The notes below the pieces were generated by a model. That model ran no database searches, had not been told where the DNA came from, and saw nothing but the letters and a program-made list of their open reading frames with translations. Positions 25,212 through 32,770 of a DNA stretch of 62,318 nt are shown in pieces; position 1 is the first letter of the stretch, and each line of letters starts with the position of its first letter. The DNA comes from CAZHOV01 sp964534315 (GTDB lineage: Bacteria; Bacteroidota; Bacteroidia; Chitinophagales; Saprospiraceae): contig CAZHOV010000011.1 of assembly GCA_964534315.1 (NCBI GenBank), positions 1 through 62,318 of the forward strand. The letters run 5' to 3'. Made by a program: the position numbers and the translations under genes.

Positions 25212-27449
25212 CTATTGTAAAGATAATTGCTGGGTAAACACTTTATCGTTTTGAAGGAAGCGTACGATATAGTTTGCTTTTGGCAATTTGCCAAGGTCGT
25301 ATGTTTTGTCAAATTGACCGTCAAAGCCGGTATAGACTTCCTGGAGTATGCTTTTTCCGTTAAGGTCTGTGATATCTAGGATAAGGTCGCCAGTCTTGCC
25401 GGTAAATTGAATACGAACACTACCTTTGGAAGGATTAGGCGTCATTTTAAATTTTTTCAGGTTAAGCTGGGCTTTATCAGGAGCCTCTAGTCGCTGACTA
25501 GCATCTTCTTTAGGTAATTTAAAAGAGATAGGCAGGGCGAGCTGAACATTAACAGGTTTTCCGTTTTGATAACCTGGCGTCCAGGCTTCATCCAATTCAT
25601 TCATTCTATTGAATACCCTCAATACCTCATCATCACAATCTTCAGAAAGTGATTTGACGATATCCAGATCGCCCACTTCGCCTGTGGCCTTAACAACAAA
25701 TTGAATAACTACTACTCCTTCCGTACCAGCTTTTTTAGCTGATTCAGGATAAACAAGATTTTCACTGATAAATTCCTTCAGTTTAGTATTGGAGCACGTT
25801 ACTCCTTCATCTTCTGTGCATCCGGGGAAAATCGGCATTCTCTCAGCCACTCTAAATAGTTGCGCCTTATCTTGCTCTTTTGATTTAGGCTTCTCTTTAT
25901 CGTCTAATTTAAACTTAAAAGGAAGGGTCAATTGTACAGCTACTTTTTCTCCTTGTATTTTTCCTGGTGTCCAGGTTGGCATTGCATTGACTACCCTTAC
26001 TGCTTCTGCTCCCATACCGTATCCAGGATCTTTCAGGACTTTCGCACTTACCACCTGACCTTTTTTGTCAACTATAAAGGAAACGACAACCATTCCTTCA
26101 TGACCGTTCTTTTTTGCTTCAGTAGGATACTTTAAATTATCGATAATAAATTGCACCATTTTCTGCTTAGAACAAGCCATATCATCTTCTTCACATCCGG
26201 CAAACGTTGGGTTTACCCCCTTTGTATAAACAGGACCTTCCTCAGATTGGAGATAAGTTGGATCAGCAGCTTGATTTTTAAACCCAAACTTCATAAGGTG
26301 GGTGTCTTTAAATAGAACAAAAGCATCATTTTCAGCGGCCACTTCTTCGACAATTGCTTGCAATTTTTTCTGATGCTTCGGATATTTTGCTTTGTAATCC
26401 ATGTAGGTTAGAACCATTTCCTGCATGATGTCGCCATCTTTCCCGGCGAGGTCATCACCTTCGAATCGGCTTTGTACAATTTTTTCAAAGTGTTTTTTAA
26501 TCTCTTCAGGATTAAAATCGCCGTCAGCAAATAATTCAGTGTGGTTACCAGTATCGAGAGCAGTAGTAGTCCAGCTATTGCTGGCAAGTAGTGCGGCCAT
26601 TAAAAACAGTAGTGGAATAATAGGGACATATTTCAGCAAAGCTTTTCGCTTAGATCGCTTTCTTGTCATCATGTGAATTCGATTTTTAATTTGTGATTGA
26701 AAATTGTTTGCTAGGGCAACCGGTTGTCCGGATAGCGATTGCCTGATCAACAAATGGCCATATGGTTTTACTGCAGTTTGACGCAGCACTGCTGCATCGG
26801 CTAAATACTCATGAACGATCGTTAATTCTTTTTTATACAAATGGATGATGGGGTTCCACCAAAAAACGAGTTTGATGAATTCTATGAATAATATATCCAG
26901 GCTATGTTTTCCTTTGATATGAGCCCGCTCATGCTCCAGAATTTTGGCTTCATCTTCTTTAGATAATAGTTGAAGTTTGCTCAAAAACAGCAGCGCCAGA
27001 AAGGAAAATGGCGGATGATTTTCACGGGTGCGCACCAGGCGGTAATCGGGGTTGTACTCTATATCAGCTGTTTTTAGTAGCCTTAGAATTCTCGAAGATC
27101 CCGCAATGGTTCTAAAAAAGACCAAAATTCCTCCAATGCAAAAGAGAGCTGTTATGGTATATCGTGTCCAGTCGATGCGGTAAACCGGTTCAATTACGAA
27201 TGTTTCAAGGGTATACTCTGCATTTTGAACTCCTATCGTTATAGGTTGTAAATAAACCATAGGTGTTTCTTCAATACTTTGGCTGGGATTAGGAATAAAT
27301 CCTGCTAGCGGAAGTAATAAGCTTAATGCAATAGTCCCTAATAAATACCATCGGTTGAGGTTGAAAAAGGTCTCCTTCCGTAGAAAGAAATAATAGAAGC
27401 CATAAAAAACAGCCCAAAGCACACTGACCTGGAGTAGATAGATTACCAT
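25212..27449 (-). CDS. BlaR1/M56-family membrane metalloprotease with two TonB-like domains and a T9SS-like tail
   Basis: The 745-residue protein begins with three or four membrane helices (within 1-120) and a cytoplasmic M56 protease loop with the zinc motif HERAH, followed by a membrane helix with WWNPIIHLY and the EYLADAAVL ligand region (about 180-225). Another helix lies at about 270-290. The periplasmic part has two TonB C-terminal-like domains (about 430-515 and 560-645, each with a YP.EAKK.G.EG.VVV.F strand) and ends with a ~80-residue domain like T9SS sorting tails (MTPNPSKGSVRI to QQLSLQ). BlaR1-type receptors cleave a cognate BlaI repressor on sensing a signal. The BlaI-like gene directly upstream is the likely partner. 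A sorting-type tail on an inner-membrane receptor is odd. Confidence 0.85.
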   Translation of the reverse strand: MVIYLLQVSVLWAVFYGFYYFFLRKETFFNLNRWYLLGTIALSLLLPLAGFIPNPSQSIEETPMVYLQPITIGVQNAEYTLETFVIEPVYRIDWTRYTITALFCIGGILVFFRTIAGSSRILRLLKTADIEYNPDYRLVRTRENHPPFSFLALLFLSKLQLLSKEDEAKILEHERAHIKGKHSLDILFIEFIKLVFWWNPIIHLYKKELTIVHEYLADAAVLRQTAVKPYGHLLIRQSLSGQPVALANNFQSQIKNRIHMMTRKRSKRKALLKYVPIIPLLFLMAALLASNSWTTTALDTGNHTELFADGDFNPEEIKKHFEKIVQSRFEGDDLAGKDGDIMQEMVLTYMDYKAKYPKHQKKLQAIVEEVAAENDAFVLFKDTHLMKFGFKNQAADPTYLQSEEGPVYTKGVNPTFAGCEEDDMACSKQKMVQFIIDNLKYPTEAKKNGHEGMVVVSFIVDKKGQVVSAKVLKDPGYGMGAEAVRVVNAMPTWTPGKIQGEKVAVQLTLPFKFKLDDKEKPKSKEQDKAQLFRVAERMPIFPGCTEDEGVTCSNTKLKEFISENLVYPESAKKAGTEGVVVIQFVVKATGEVGDLDIVKSLSEDCDDEVLRVFNRMNELDEAWTPGYQNGKPVNVQLALPISFKLPKEDASQRLEAPDKAQLNLKKFKMTPNPSKGSVRIQFTGKTGDLILDITDLNGKSILQEVYTGFDGQFDKTYDLGKLPKANYIVRFLQNDKVFTQQLSLQ

Positions 27450-27563
27450 GATTGCTTAATATTATTATTTGTTTTGCGCGGTTGATCATTGAAGGTATAA
27501 TTTACTGTTTTAATAAATATCCTTTACTTACAATCAACCAATAAACTCAATCAACTTATTTTA

Positions 27564-27950
27564 CTAACTATTATCATCTTCTAAGCGATTGATTAAATCA
27601 TTCAAATCATTGACACTAAGATCGTCTTTTTTCACCAAAAAAGAGACCAGGCTATTCATGGAGCCCTCAAAGTAACTATCTACAAAGTTTTTGAGTTTGT
27701 ATTCGCCATATTCTTCTTTGGAAATGATCGGGGCATACTCATAGGTCCGCCCATAAGCCTTAAAGCCCAGGAAACTCTTATTTCCCTCCTGATTATCCAG
27801 CCCCCTAACGATGGTTGAGATGCTGCTATGAGGTGGCAGGTCTTCCCCGGTTTCTTTGGCGATAAACTCCCGTATATCCCTGACAGTACACGGTCCGATC
27901 TTCCAGATAATTTGCATGATCTCCTCCTCAGCTTTGGTCAATTTTTGCAT
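27564..27950 (-). CDS. BlaI/MecI-family transcriptional repressor
   Basis: The product has 128 residues, the usual length. An N-terminal winged helix (about 1-75, LTKAEEEIMQIIWKIGPCTVRDIREFI...SSISTIVRGLD) is followed by a helical dimerisation tail. BlaI proteins bind operator dyads as dimers and are inactivated by proteolysis through the partner BlaR1 receptor, here encoded 114 bp downstream on the same strand. Two identical-spacing dyads ATAACT-N8-AGTTAT lie just upstream, one inside the promoter, which argues for autoregulation of the pair. Confidence 0.93.
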   Translation of the reverse strand: MQKLTKAEEEIMQIIWKIGPCTVRDIREFIAKETGEDLPPHSSISTIVRGLDNQEGNKSFLGFKAYGRTYEYAPIISKEEYGEYKLKNFVDSYFEGSMNSLVSFLVKKDDLSVNDLNDLINRLEDDNS

Positions 27951-27982
27951 AAGTATTCAGTTTGTTTTTCAACTTGACAATA

Positions 27983-28013
27983 CAAACATATAACTATTTT
28001 TTTAGTTATGCAA
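27983..28013 (-). promoter_or_regulatory. Promoter of the BlaI/BlaR1-like pair
   Basis: On the minus strand, TTG (complement of 28011-28013) is followed after 20 bp by TATGTTTG (complement of 27983-27990), a good match to the Bacteroidota -33/-7 promoter. The first operator dyad (27990-28009) fills the spacer, so repressor bound there would block RNA polymerase. Confidence 0.65.
27990..28009. promoter_or_regulatory. Operator dyad O1, ATAACT-N8-AGTTAT
   Basis: A perfect 6+6 dyad with an 8-bp A/T spacer, located between the -33 and -7 elements of the repressor gene promoter. The same dyad with the same spacing recurs at 28029-28048. Binding by the adjacent BlaI-like protein is inferred. Confidence 0.7.
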
Positions 28014-28028
28014 GTAAATTGTATTTTT

Positions 28029-28048
28029 ATAACTAAAAAAACAGTTAT
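28029..28048. promoter_or_regulatory. Operator dyad O2, ATAACT-N8-AGTTAT
   Basis: Second copy of the dyad, its centre 39 bp from that of O1, close to four helical turns, so two repressor dimers could sit on the same face of the DNA. Confidence 0.65.
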
Positions 28049-28060
28049 GTCAGTGTTTAG

Positions 28061-28102
28061 GTGTGGCACACCTATAGATGTGCCACACCTATAGGTGGGG
28101 TA
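28061..28102. repeat. CCACCTATAGGTGG-family palindromic repeat, copy 2
   Basis: GTGTGGCACACCTATAGATG to ATAGGTGGGGTAC, nearly identical to the repeat at 12225-12267. It lies 12 bp beyond operator O2. Confidence 0.8.
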
Positions 28103-28198
28103 CAATCATTTTTGCCAATTCCGGCTTAAGTAGCTGTAGATTAGTTTGTTAGGTCGGTTTTCGCTGGAATAAATCTGACAGCGATGAAATTAGCCAAC

Positions 28199-28260
28199 GT
28201 GCAGTCCACCTATACGTGCAGTCCACCTATAGGTGGACTGCACGTATAGGTGGACTGCAC
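28199..28260. repeat. Perfect 62-bp palindrome of the CCACCTATAGGTGG family
   Basis: Both 31-bp halves are exact reverse complements, centred on CCTA|TAGG. Each half contains two copies of GTGCAGTCCACCTATA, so smaller palindromes are nested within the large one. It could form a cruciform or a strong RNA hairpin about 65 bp before the Rieske gene start. The stretch 28103-28198 shows nothing else. Confidence 0.9.
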
Positions 28261-28326
28261 CTAAAAAACTTTTTCAAATCAGAAACTTCACTTATATTGA
28301 GACTTCTTAAAATCAAAAACAATTAA

Positions 28327-28842
28327 ATGTCCAACTCTACCCCTACCGCTTTTACAAGCCTTGTTGATCCTGTTGAAATTGCTAAATGGAATGACCTTAA
28401 AGACCGAACCCCTGCACACGCCTTGGTTGAGAATACAGACCTGGTGATCGTCCGGTTTGATGATACCGTTTCGGTGCTTTATGGAAGATGCCTCCATCGC
28501 GGAGCTATACTTGCCGATGGCTTTGTCGATGATGAAGATAACCTGATTTGTGGCGTTCATAATTGGGATTACCGTATCGACTCCGGGGTGAGTGCCTGTC
28601 ACACCAACAATTGCCCGGTCGGTATTGCTACCATGAAAGACCACCTACGCGCCCGACTTGAAATTGAAAAATCAGCTAAGCAGTTAAATAATTTCTTTAC
28701 TACCACCAATGATCTCATTAAAGTAGTAGCTCGCGCCTGCGGTTATGACGACATATCGAAGTTTAATAAGGGAGATCTGAGTACTTTTAACATCGATATG
28801 CATCGGTTGACGGGGATTAGCTACGCAGGCACTGAATTCTAA
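28327..28842 (+). CDS. Rieske domain joined to the C-terminal tail of an FMN glutamate synthase (internal deletion)
   Basis: The first ~90 of 171 residues form a Rieske [2Fe-2S] domain with both ligand pairs, C-L-H in GRCLHRGA and C-x-x-H in CGVHNWDY. From ACHTNNCPVGIAT (about residue 90) the sequence switches to the extreme C terminus of the FMN-binding glutamate synthase domain, continuing LRARLEIEK to LTGISYAG. In known relatives a Rieske domain precedes a complete ~400-residue FMN/glutamate-synthase barrel. Here the barrel is missing while the frame is kept. The product may still carry its cluster but cannot be a synthase. It heads a group of redox genes (to 34141). Confidence 0.82.
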   Translation: MSNSTPTAFTSLVDPVEIAKWNDLKDRTPAHALVENTDLVIVRFDDTVSVLYGRCLHRGAILADGFVDDEDNLICGVHNWDYRIDSGVSACHTNNCPVGIATMKDHLRARLEIEKSAKQLNNFFTTTNDLIKVVARACGYDDISKFNKGDLSTFNIDMHRLTGISYAGTEF

Positions 28843-28844
28843 AA

Positions 28845-28907
28845 TTTCTCGCAGAGCCGCAAAGATCGCAGAGTACCACTTTGCGATCTTTGCGGCTCTG
28901 CGAGAAA
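28845..28907. terminator. Perfect 26-bp hairpin after the Rieske gene
   Basis: The arm 28845-28870 (TTTCTCGCAGAGCCGCAAAG...) is the exact reverse complement of 28882-28907, with an 11-nt loop. It begins just after the stop codon of the Rieske gene and probably ends its transcript. The CTCTGCGAGA word also occurs near 23134. Confidence 0.8.
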
Positions 28908-28941
28908 CCTTAGGTTTAACTTTAAACTATTAAACCAAATA

Positions 28942-29337
28942 ATGAACGAGTGGTATCTTCCCATAACAATTTTACCAAGTGTGGGCTTCTTTATTATGGC
29001 GACTGCAAATATCTCTAATGCACTGAGTGGAGAGATTTCGATGTTGATCGAATCTCAGAAAGAGTGTAACCAGAAGATTGCCTTGAAAAAAATCGATCAA
29101 TTGCAGGTGTTGACCAGATCAGCTGTATTTCAGTATATAAGTGCCGCCCTGCTCTGTTTAGCTGGTTTAATTGCCGGGCTTCAGGCTAATTTCGCTGTTG
29201 AAGTAGGAATGTATGTCGCATTGTTGGTTTGTTTGGGAATCGGAGGCATACTAATAGGGCTATTCTATCTGATTGTATATGCCTTCAGAGCTGTCGGTAT
29301 CAAAAGAGATCAATTTTATAGTAATCTGGATAAGTAA
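28942..29337 (+). CDS. Small integral membrane protein of unknown function
   Basis: This 131-residue protein has one hydrophobic helix at the N terminus (about 5-25), a polar helical linker rich in E/K/Q (about 30-55) and two further membrane helices (about 60-82 and 90-118) with a basic C-terminal tail. The arrangement recalls DUF2721-type membrane proteins, but the match is weak by eye. It sits between the two Rieske-domain genes on the same strand and could be their membrane partner, by position only. Confidence 0.6.
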   Translation: MNEWYLPITILPSVGFFIMATANISNALSGEISMLIESQKECNQKIALKKIDQLQVLTRSAVFQYISAALLCLAGLIAGLQANFAVEVGMYVALLVCLGIGGILIGLFYLIVYAFRAVGIKRDQFYSNLDK

Positions 29338-29410
29338 ACAACGAGTAATGTGCAATAGGCAATTACTCATTATTAATTTACTCAACACCCACTGCTAAAC
29401 ACCAATAAAA

Positions 29411-30847
29411 ATGAGCGAAAACGTAATCTGGCATAAAGTCCTTGAAAACCCGGCAGACTTACCTGAAGGGCGGGTAACTACCGTTACCGCAGCCCACAAA
29501 TCATTTTGTCTTACTCACCATAAAGGTGAATTTGGCGCTTTGGATAATAAATGCCCGCATCAGGGAGGTCCATTGGGAGAGGGATCCATTGAGAACGGCT
29601 TATTGCGTTGCCCCTGGCACGGCTGGGATTATGATCCGCTGACTGGCAAGGCTCCGGGATATGATGATGGGGTAGATACCTTTCCGGTGGAAATCCGAAA
29701 GGATGGTATTTATATTGGGTTACCTGAAGAAAAGCCACATGTACGAACCGTTTCTGATGTTATGGCGGAAACGATGGTCAATTGGGGAGTTGATACAGTG
29801 TTTGGAATGGTCGGACACTCCAACCTGGGCTTTGCTGATGCAATGCGCAGGCAGGAAGAACAAGGAAAGCTCACCTATATAGGTATTCGCCATGAAGGTG
29901 CCGCTGCCTTTGCCGCTTCTGCCTATGGAAAATTGACCGGGCGCCCCGCTGCCTGCTTTGCTATTGCCGGCCCCGGCTCCACCAATATGTATACCGGGAT
30001 GTGGGATGCCAAAGTAGACCGAGCCCCTCTGTTGGCTATTACCGGTCAAGTGGCTACTCAGGTGTTGGGGACTGGTAATTTTCAGGAAGTTGACCTGGTC
30101 AGAGCCTTTCAGACGGTAGCGGAATTTAATCATCGTGTGCAACGCGATAGTTTACATGCTGAGTTAATGACCCTGGCCATTAAACACGCCCTTTTGAAAA
30201 GGGATGTTTCCCACCTTACCCTTCCTGACGAAATACAGACCCTGCCGGTAGAAGAAGAGCCTGCTCAAGATCCCGAAGACCGGATCACTCCCCGACAAAT
30301 TGCTCCTCCCAAACAAATGCTGGATAAAGCGATCAACCTGATCAAGAAAGCTAAACGCCCCTTGATCATTGTAGGCCATGGGGCTCGCTTTCATATGGAA
30401 GCTATTACCAACTTTGCCGAAACACTTGGTTGCCCGGTGGTCACCACTTTCAAAGGGAAAGGGCAAATTCCGGATAATCACCCCCTGGCAGGGGGTGTAC
30501 TCGGGCGTAGCGGCACACCTATAGCCTCCTGGTTTATGAATGAAGCTGACCTTTTAATTGTGCTTGGCGCCTCGTTTTCCAAACACACTGGTATTACCAA
30601 TAAAGTTCCTACCATACAGGTGGATTTTGATCCCCTGGCGCTGAGTAAATTCCATAAGATTAATGCGCAACTATGGGGAGAACTATCGGTGACAGTAGAA
30701 TTATTGAAAAAGGCGGTTGAGGAGAAGCACCACTGTAGCGATCAACGACCGGAAGTCAAAGAGCGGTGGGATATATGGAAGGCAGAAAAAACAAAACGTC
30801 TAAAGGCAGATGCTTTTTACAAATCTCACACTTCCGAATGTCGTTGA
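29411..30847 (+). CDS. Rieske-thiamine diphosphate enzyme fusion, truncated before the C-terminal ThDP domain
   Basis: Residues 1-105 form a Rieske domain with C-P-H (NKCPHQGGPLGEG) and C-x-x-H (CPWHGWDYDP). From about residue 110 follows an acetolactate synthase/pyruvate oxidase-like enzyme: the N-terminal pyrimidine-binding domain with the catalytic glutamate in GIRHEGAAAFAAS and GPGSTNMYTG, and a central domain (about 295-445) with PLIIVGHGARF. The chain ends at residue 478, just after the linker WDIWKAEKTKRLKADA. The C-terminal pyrophosphate-binding domain with its GDG motif (~180 residues) is absent, so ThDP and Mg2+ could not be held normally. The stop lies 16 bp before the end of the convergent 4Fe-4S gene. 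Confidence 0.82.
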   Translation: MSENVIWHKVLENPADLPEGRVTTVTAAHKSFCLTHHKGEFGALDNKCPHQGGPLGEGSIENGLLRCPWHGWDYDPLTGKAPGYDDGVDTFPVEIRKDGIYIGLPEEKPHVRTVSDVMAETMVNWGVDTVFGMVGHSNLGFADAMRRQEEQGKLTYIGIRHEGAAAFAASAYGKLTGRPAACFAIAGPGSTNMYTGMWDAKVDRAPLLAITGQVATQVLGTGNFQEVDLVRAFQTVAEFNHRVQRDSLHAELMTLAIKHALLKRDVSHLTLPDEIQTLPVEEEPAQDPEDRITPRQIAPPKQMLDKAINLIKKAKRPLIIVGHGARFHMEAITNFAETLGCPVVTTFKGKGQIPDNHPLAGGVLGRSGTPIASWFMNEADLLIVLGASFSKHTGITNKVPTIQVDFDPLALSKFHKINAQLWGELSVTVELLKKAVEEKHHCSDQRPEVKERWDIWKAEKTKRLKADAFYKSHTSECR

Positions 30848-30862
30848 GTAATGCTTCCATAA

Positions 30863-32728
30863 TTATCCCTCCATTTGCAGCGCTACTCCTTGCTCAGTCA
30901 CGTGAAGCGCTTTTAATTCTGTTGTTCTTTGATCAATATCCACCGAGCCATTTTCCAACCGGAGCACGCCTCTGGGGCATACGGCAGCACAAATGCCGCA
31001 TCCTACGCAGGAAGCCCGCACCACATTCTGTCCGCGTTGCGCATACCAGCGCACATCGATGCCCATCTCACAATAAGTGGAGCAATTACCGCAGGAAATA
31101 CACTGGCCTCCATTGGTCGTAATTCTAAACCTCGATTTGAAGCGCTGAACAATTCCCAAAATAGCAGCCAGGGGGCAACCAAACCGGCACCAGACCCTGT
31201 TTCCCATTATCGGATAAAACCCGGTACCTACAACGCCCGCGAACATGGATCCGACAAAGAAGCCATACCAGCTTCTTACCGAATAACTATTAAAGCCCAG
31301 CACCGAGGCGCTGTTTGTCCAGTAGGTATACAGTACCATGCCGGTCATGATTACTGCAAAGACCAAGACCCCGTGGACAACATAGCGCTCTATTTTCCAG
31401 GCTCTCAGACTTTTGTCTGACAACTGGCGATATGGATCTCCCAGTGTTTCTGCAAGACCGCCACATCCGCAAACCCACGAGCAGTACCACCGCTTCCCGT
31501 AAAAGTAGGAGAGTAAGGGCACGAGAACAAGTGTGAGGATTACGCCCCACACAAACATAATCGTACCTACACTGGTGCTCCAACTAGCAATAGCAAAAGG
31601 AGTGCCTCCGCCAACCATATTATCTATGTTATATCCATAAAAGAAGGTGTAATTCAGGGGCCAGGCGTTTTTTAAATCCATATACGGCTGGTTGAGCCGG
31701 ACTAAGAATTCAGGGATTAAAAAAGCGAAGGAGGTTTGAAAGAACATTACAGAACCGGTTCTGATCAACTGGTACCGGTTGTGTCGGTATTTAATCAACA
31801 TACGGACACCCATAATAATCATAACCACCGTATAAAGGGTGCCATACAAAAACCACTGACTGGCCGGATTGCCGCTCAATGCCTTACTTAGCGGATCGAC
31901 CATTAGTACCCAATTGGTAATATATTGAGGGAAAAAGTAAAGGAGTATGTAAAAAATGATCAGAAAAAGACCTGTGATCAGGCCAATATAGCCTAACCCT
32001 TTCGTTGGTGAAGCAGAGCGGTGTTTGGCAACTTTTTCCGGAATGTTTTTTTTGCGATTGGTCCAATAGACCAGGAAAATTGTAAGCAACCCAAGACCAA
32101 TGGTGATAAGGGCTATTTGTGTTTCCTGAAAAATGCCAACCAAAGCAGTCGCAAGCATTGCCGTTACTAAAATTATTGTTCTTACCGAAAAAGTGATGCC
32201 CCGGGTAGAGGAATTGTGGTAAATGTGATCATTTTTAATGCCCGGAATTTTGGCAAGCCCAGGAGCAAAATATAGTAAACCACCAACACTTCCTAGAATA
32301 ATACTCAGGAAGAAAAAAAGTAGATTATTGCCCGGGAGTAATCCGGTGGCGCTGTATTTCGTGATGGAAAACAAATAGTTTTTAATATCGCCGTCGCTCA
32401 TCCGGTAATCCCACTCGTTGACACCTTCCGGCAGGTTGACGGCATTCCACACATTATTAGCGGGGTCGATTCCTGCTTTTTTGTCCAATGCCTCCTTAGC
32501 GTTTTCTAAAACAGGTTTAAGCTGGTCGATAAAGGTGATATTGGATTGAAATTCCTGCCCCAGCATACTTCCTGCCTGCTCAGCGATCATCTCTTTGTGG
32601 TACTTTTTAGAGACACCTTGCTCAAGCACGTCCTTTGTGAGGATGTGCTTGCTCATGGTAAGGGAAAGAAAAAAAACGGCCAGTGCGAAAATGAATAATC
32701 CTAATCCTAAATTTTTTAAAGTGATCAT
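30863..32728 (-). CDS. Polytopic 4Fe-4S membrane protein (NapH/NosR/CcoG-like)
   Basis: A 621-residue protein with around ten membrane helices, an N-terminal signal-anchor, and cytoplasmic cysteine clusters typical of NapH/NosR-type proteins: CSWVCGCGG (about 417-425), WCRFGCPLAA (about 520), and two C-terminal ferredoxin motifs CISCGNCSTYCEMG and CVGCGICAAVCPRG (about 545-590). Such proteins pass electrons across or along the inner membrane. The FAD oxidoreductase gene 42 bp upstream on the same strand and the two Rieske genes opposite suggest a common redox chain. The electron donor and acceptor cannot be read from the sequence. Confidence 0.83.
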   Translation of the reverse strand: MITLKNLGLGLFIFALAVFFLSLTMSKHILTKDVLEQGVSKKYHKEMIAEQAGSMLGQEFQSNITFIDQLKPVLENAKEALDKKAGIDPANNVWNAVNLPEGVNEWDYRMSDGDIKNYLFSITKYSATGLLPGNNLLFFFLSIILGSVGGLLYFAPGLAKIPGIKNDHIYHNSSTRGITFSVRTIILVTAMLATALVGIFQETQIALITIGLGLLTIFLVYWTNRKKNIPEKVAKHRSASPTKGLGYIGLITGLFLIIFYILLYFFPQYITNWVLMVDPLSKALSGNPASQWFLYGTLYTVVMIIMGVRMLIKYRHNRYQLIRTGSVMFFQTSFAFLIPEFLVRLNQPYMDLKNAWPLNYTFFYGYNIDNMVGGGTPFAIASWSTSVGTIMFVWGVILTLVLVPLLSYFYGKRWYCSWVCGCGGLAETLGDPYRQLSDKSLRAWKIERYVVHGVLVFAVIMTGMVLYTYWTNSASVLGFNSYSVRSWYGFFVGSMFAGVVGTGFYPIMGNRVWCRFGCPLAAILGIVQRFKSRFRITTNGGQCISCGNCSTYCEMGIDVRWYAQRGQNVVRASCVGCGICAAVCPRGVLRLENGSVDIDQRTTELKALHVTEQGVALQMEG

Positions 32729-32770
32729 TGGAAGAGCGTATTTTTTGAGAGAAGTTTTTTTAATGGAATG

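Noticed and set aside
30766..31420. Plus-strand open frames of 118 and 163 codons
   Set aside because: They run antisense to the cysteine-motif end of the 4Fe-4S protein and show no protein-like pattern.
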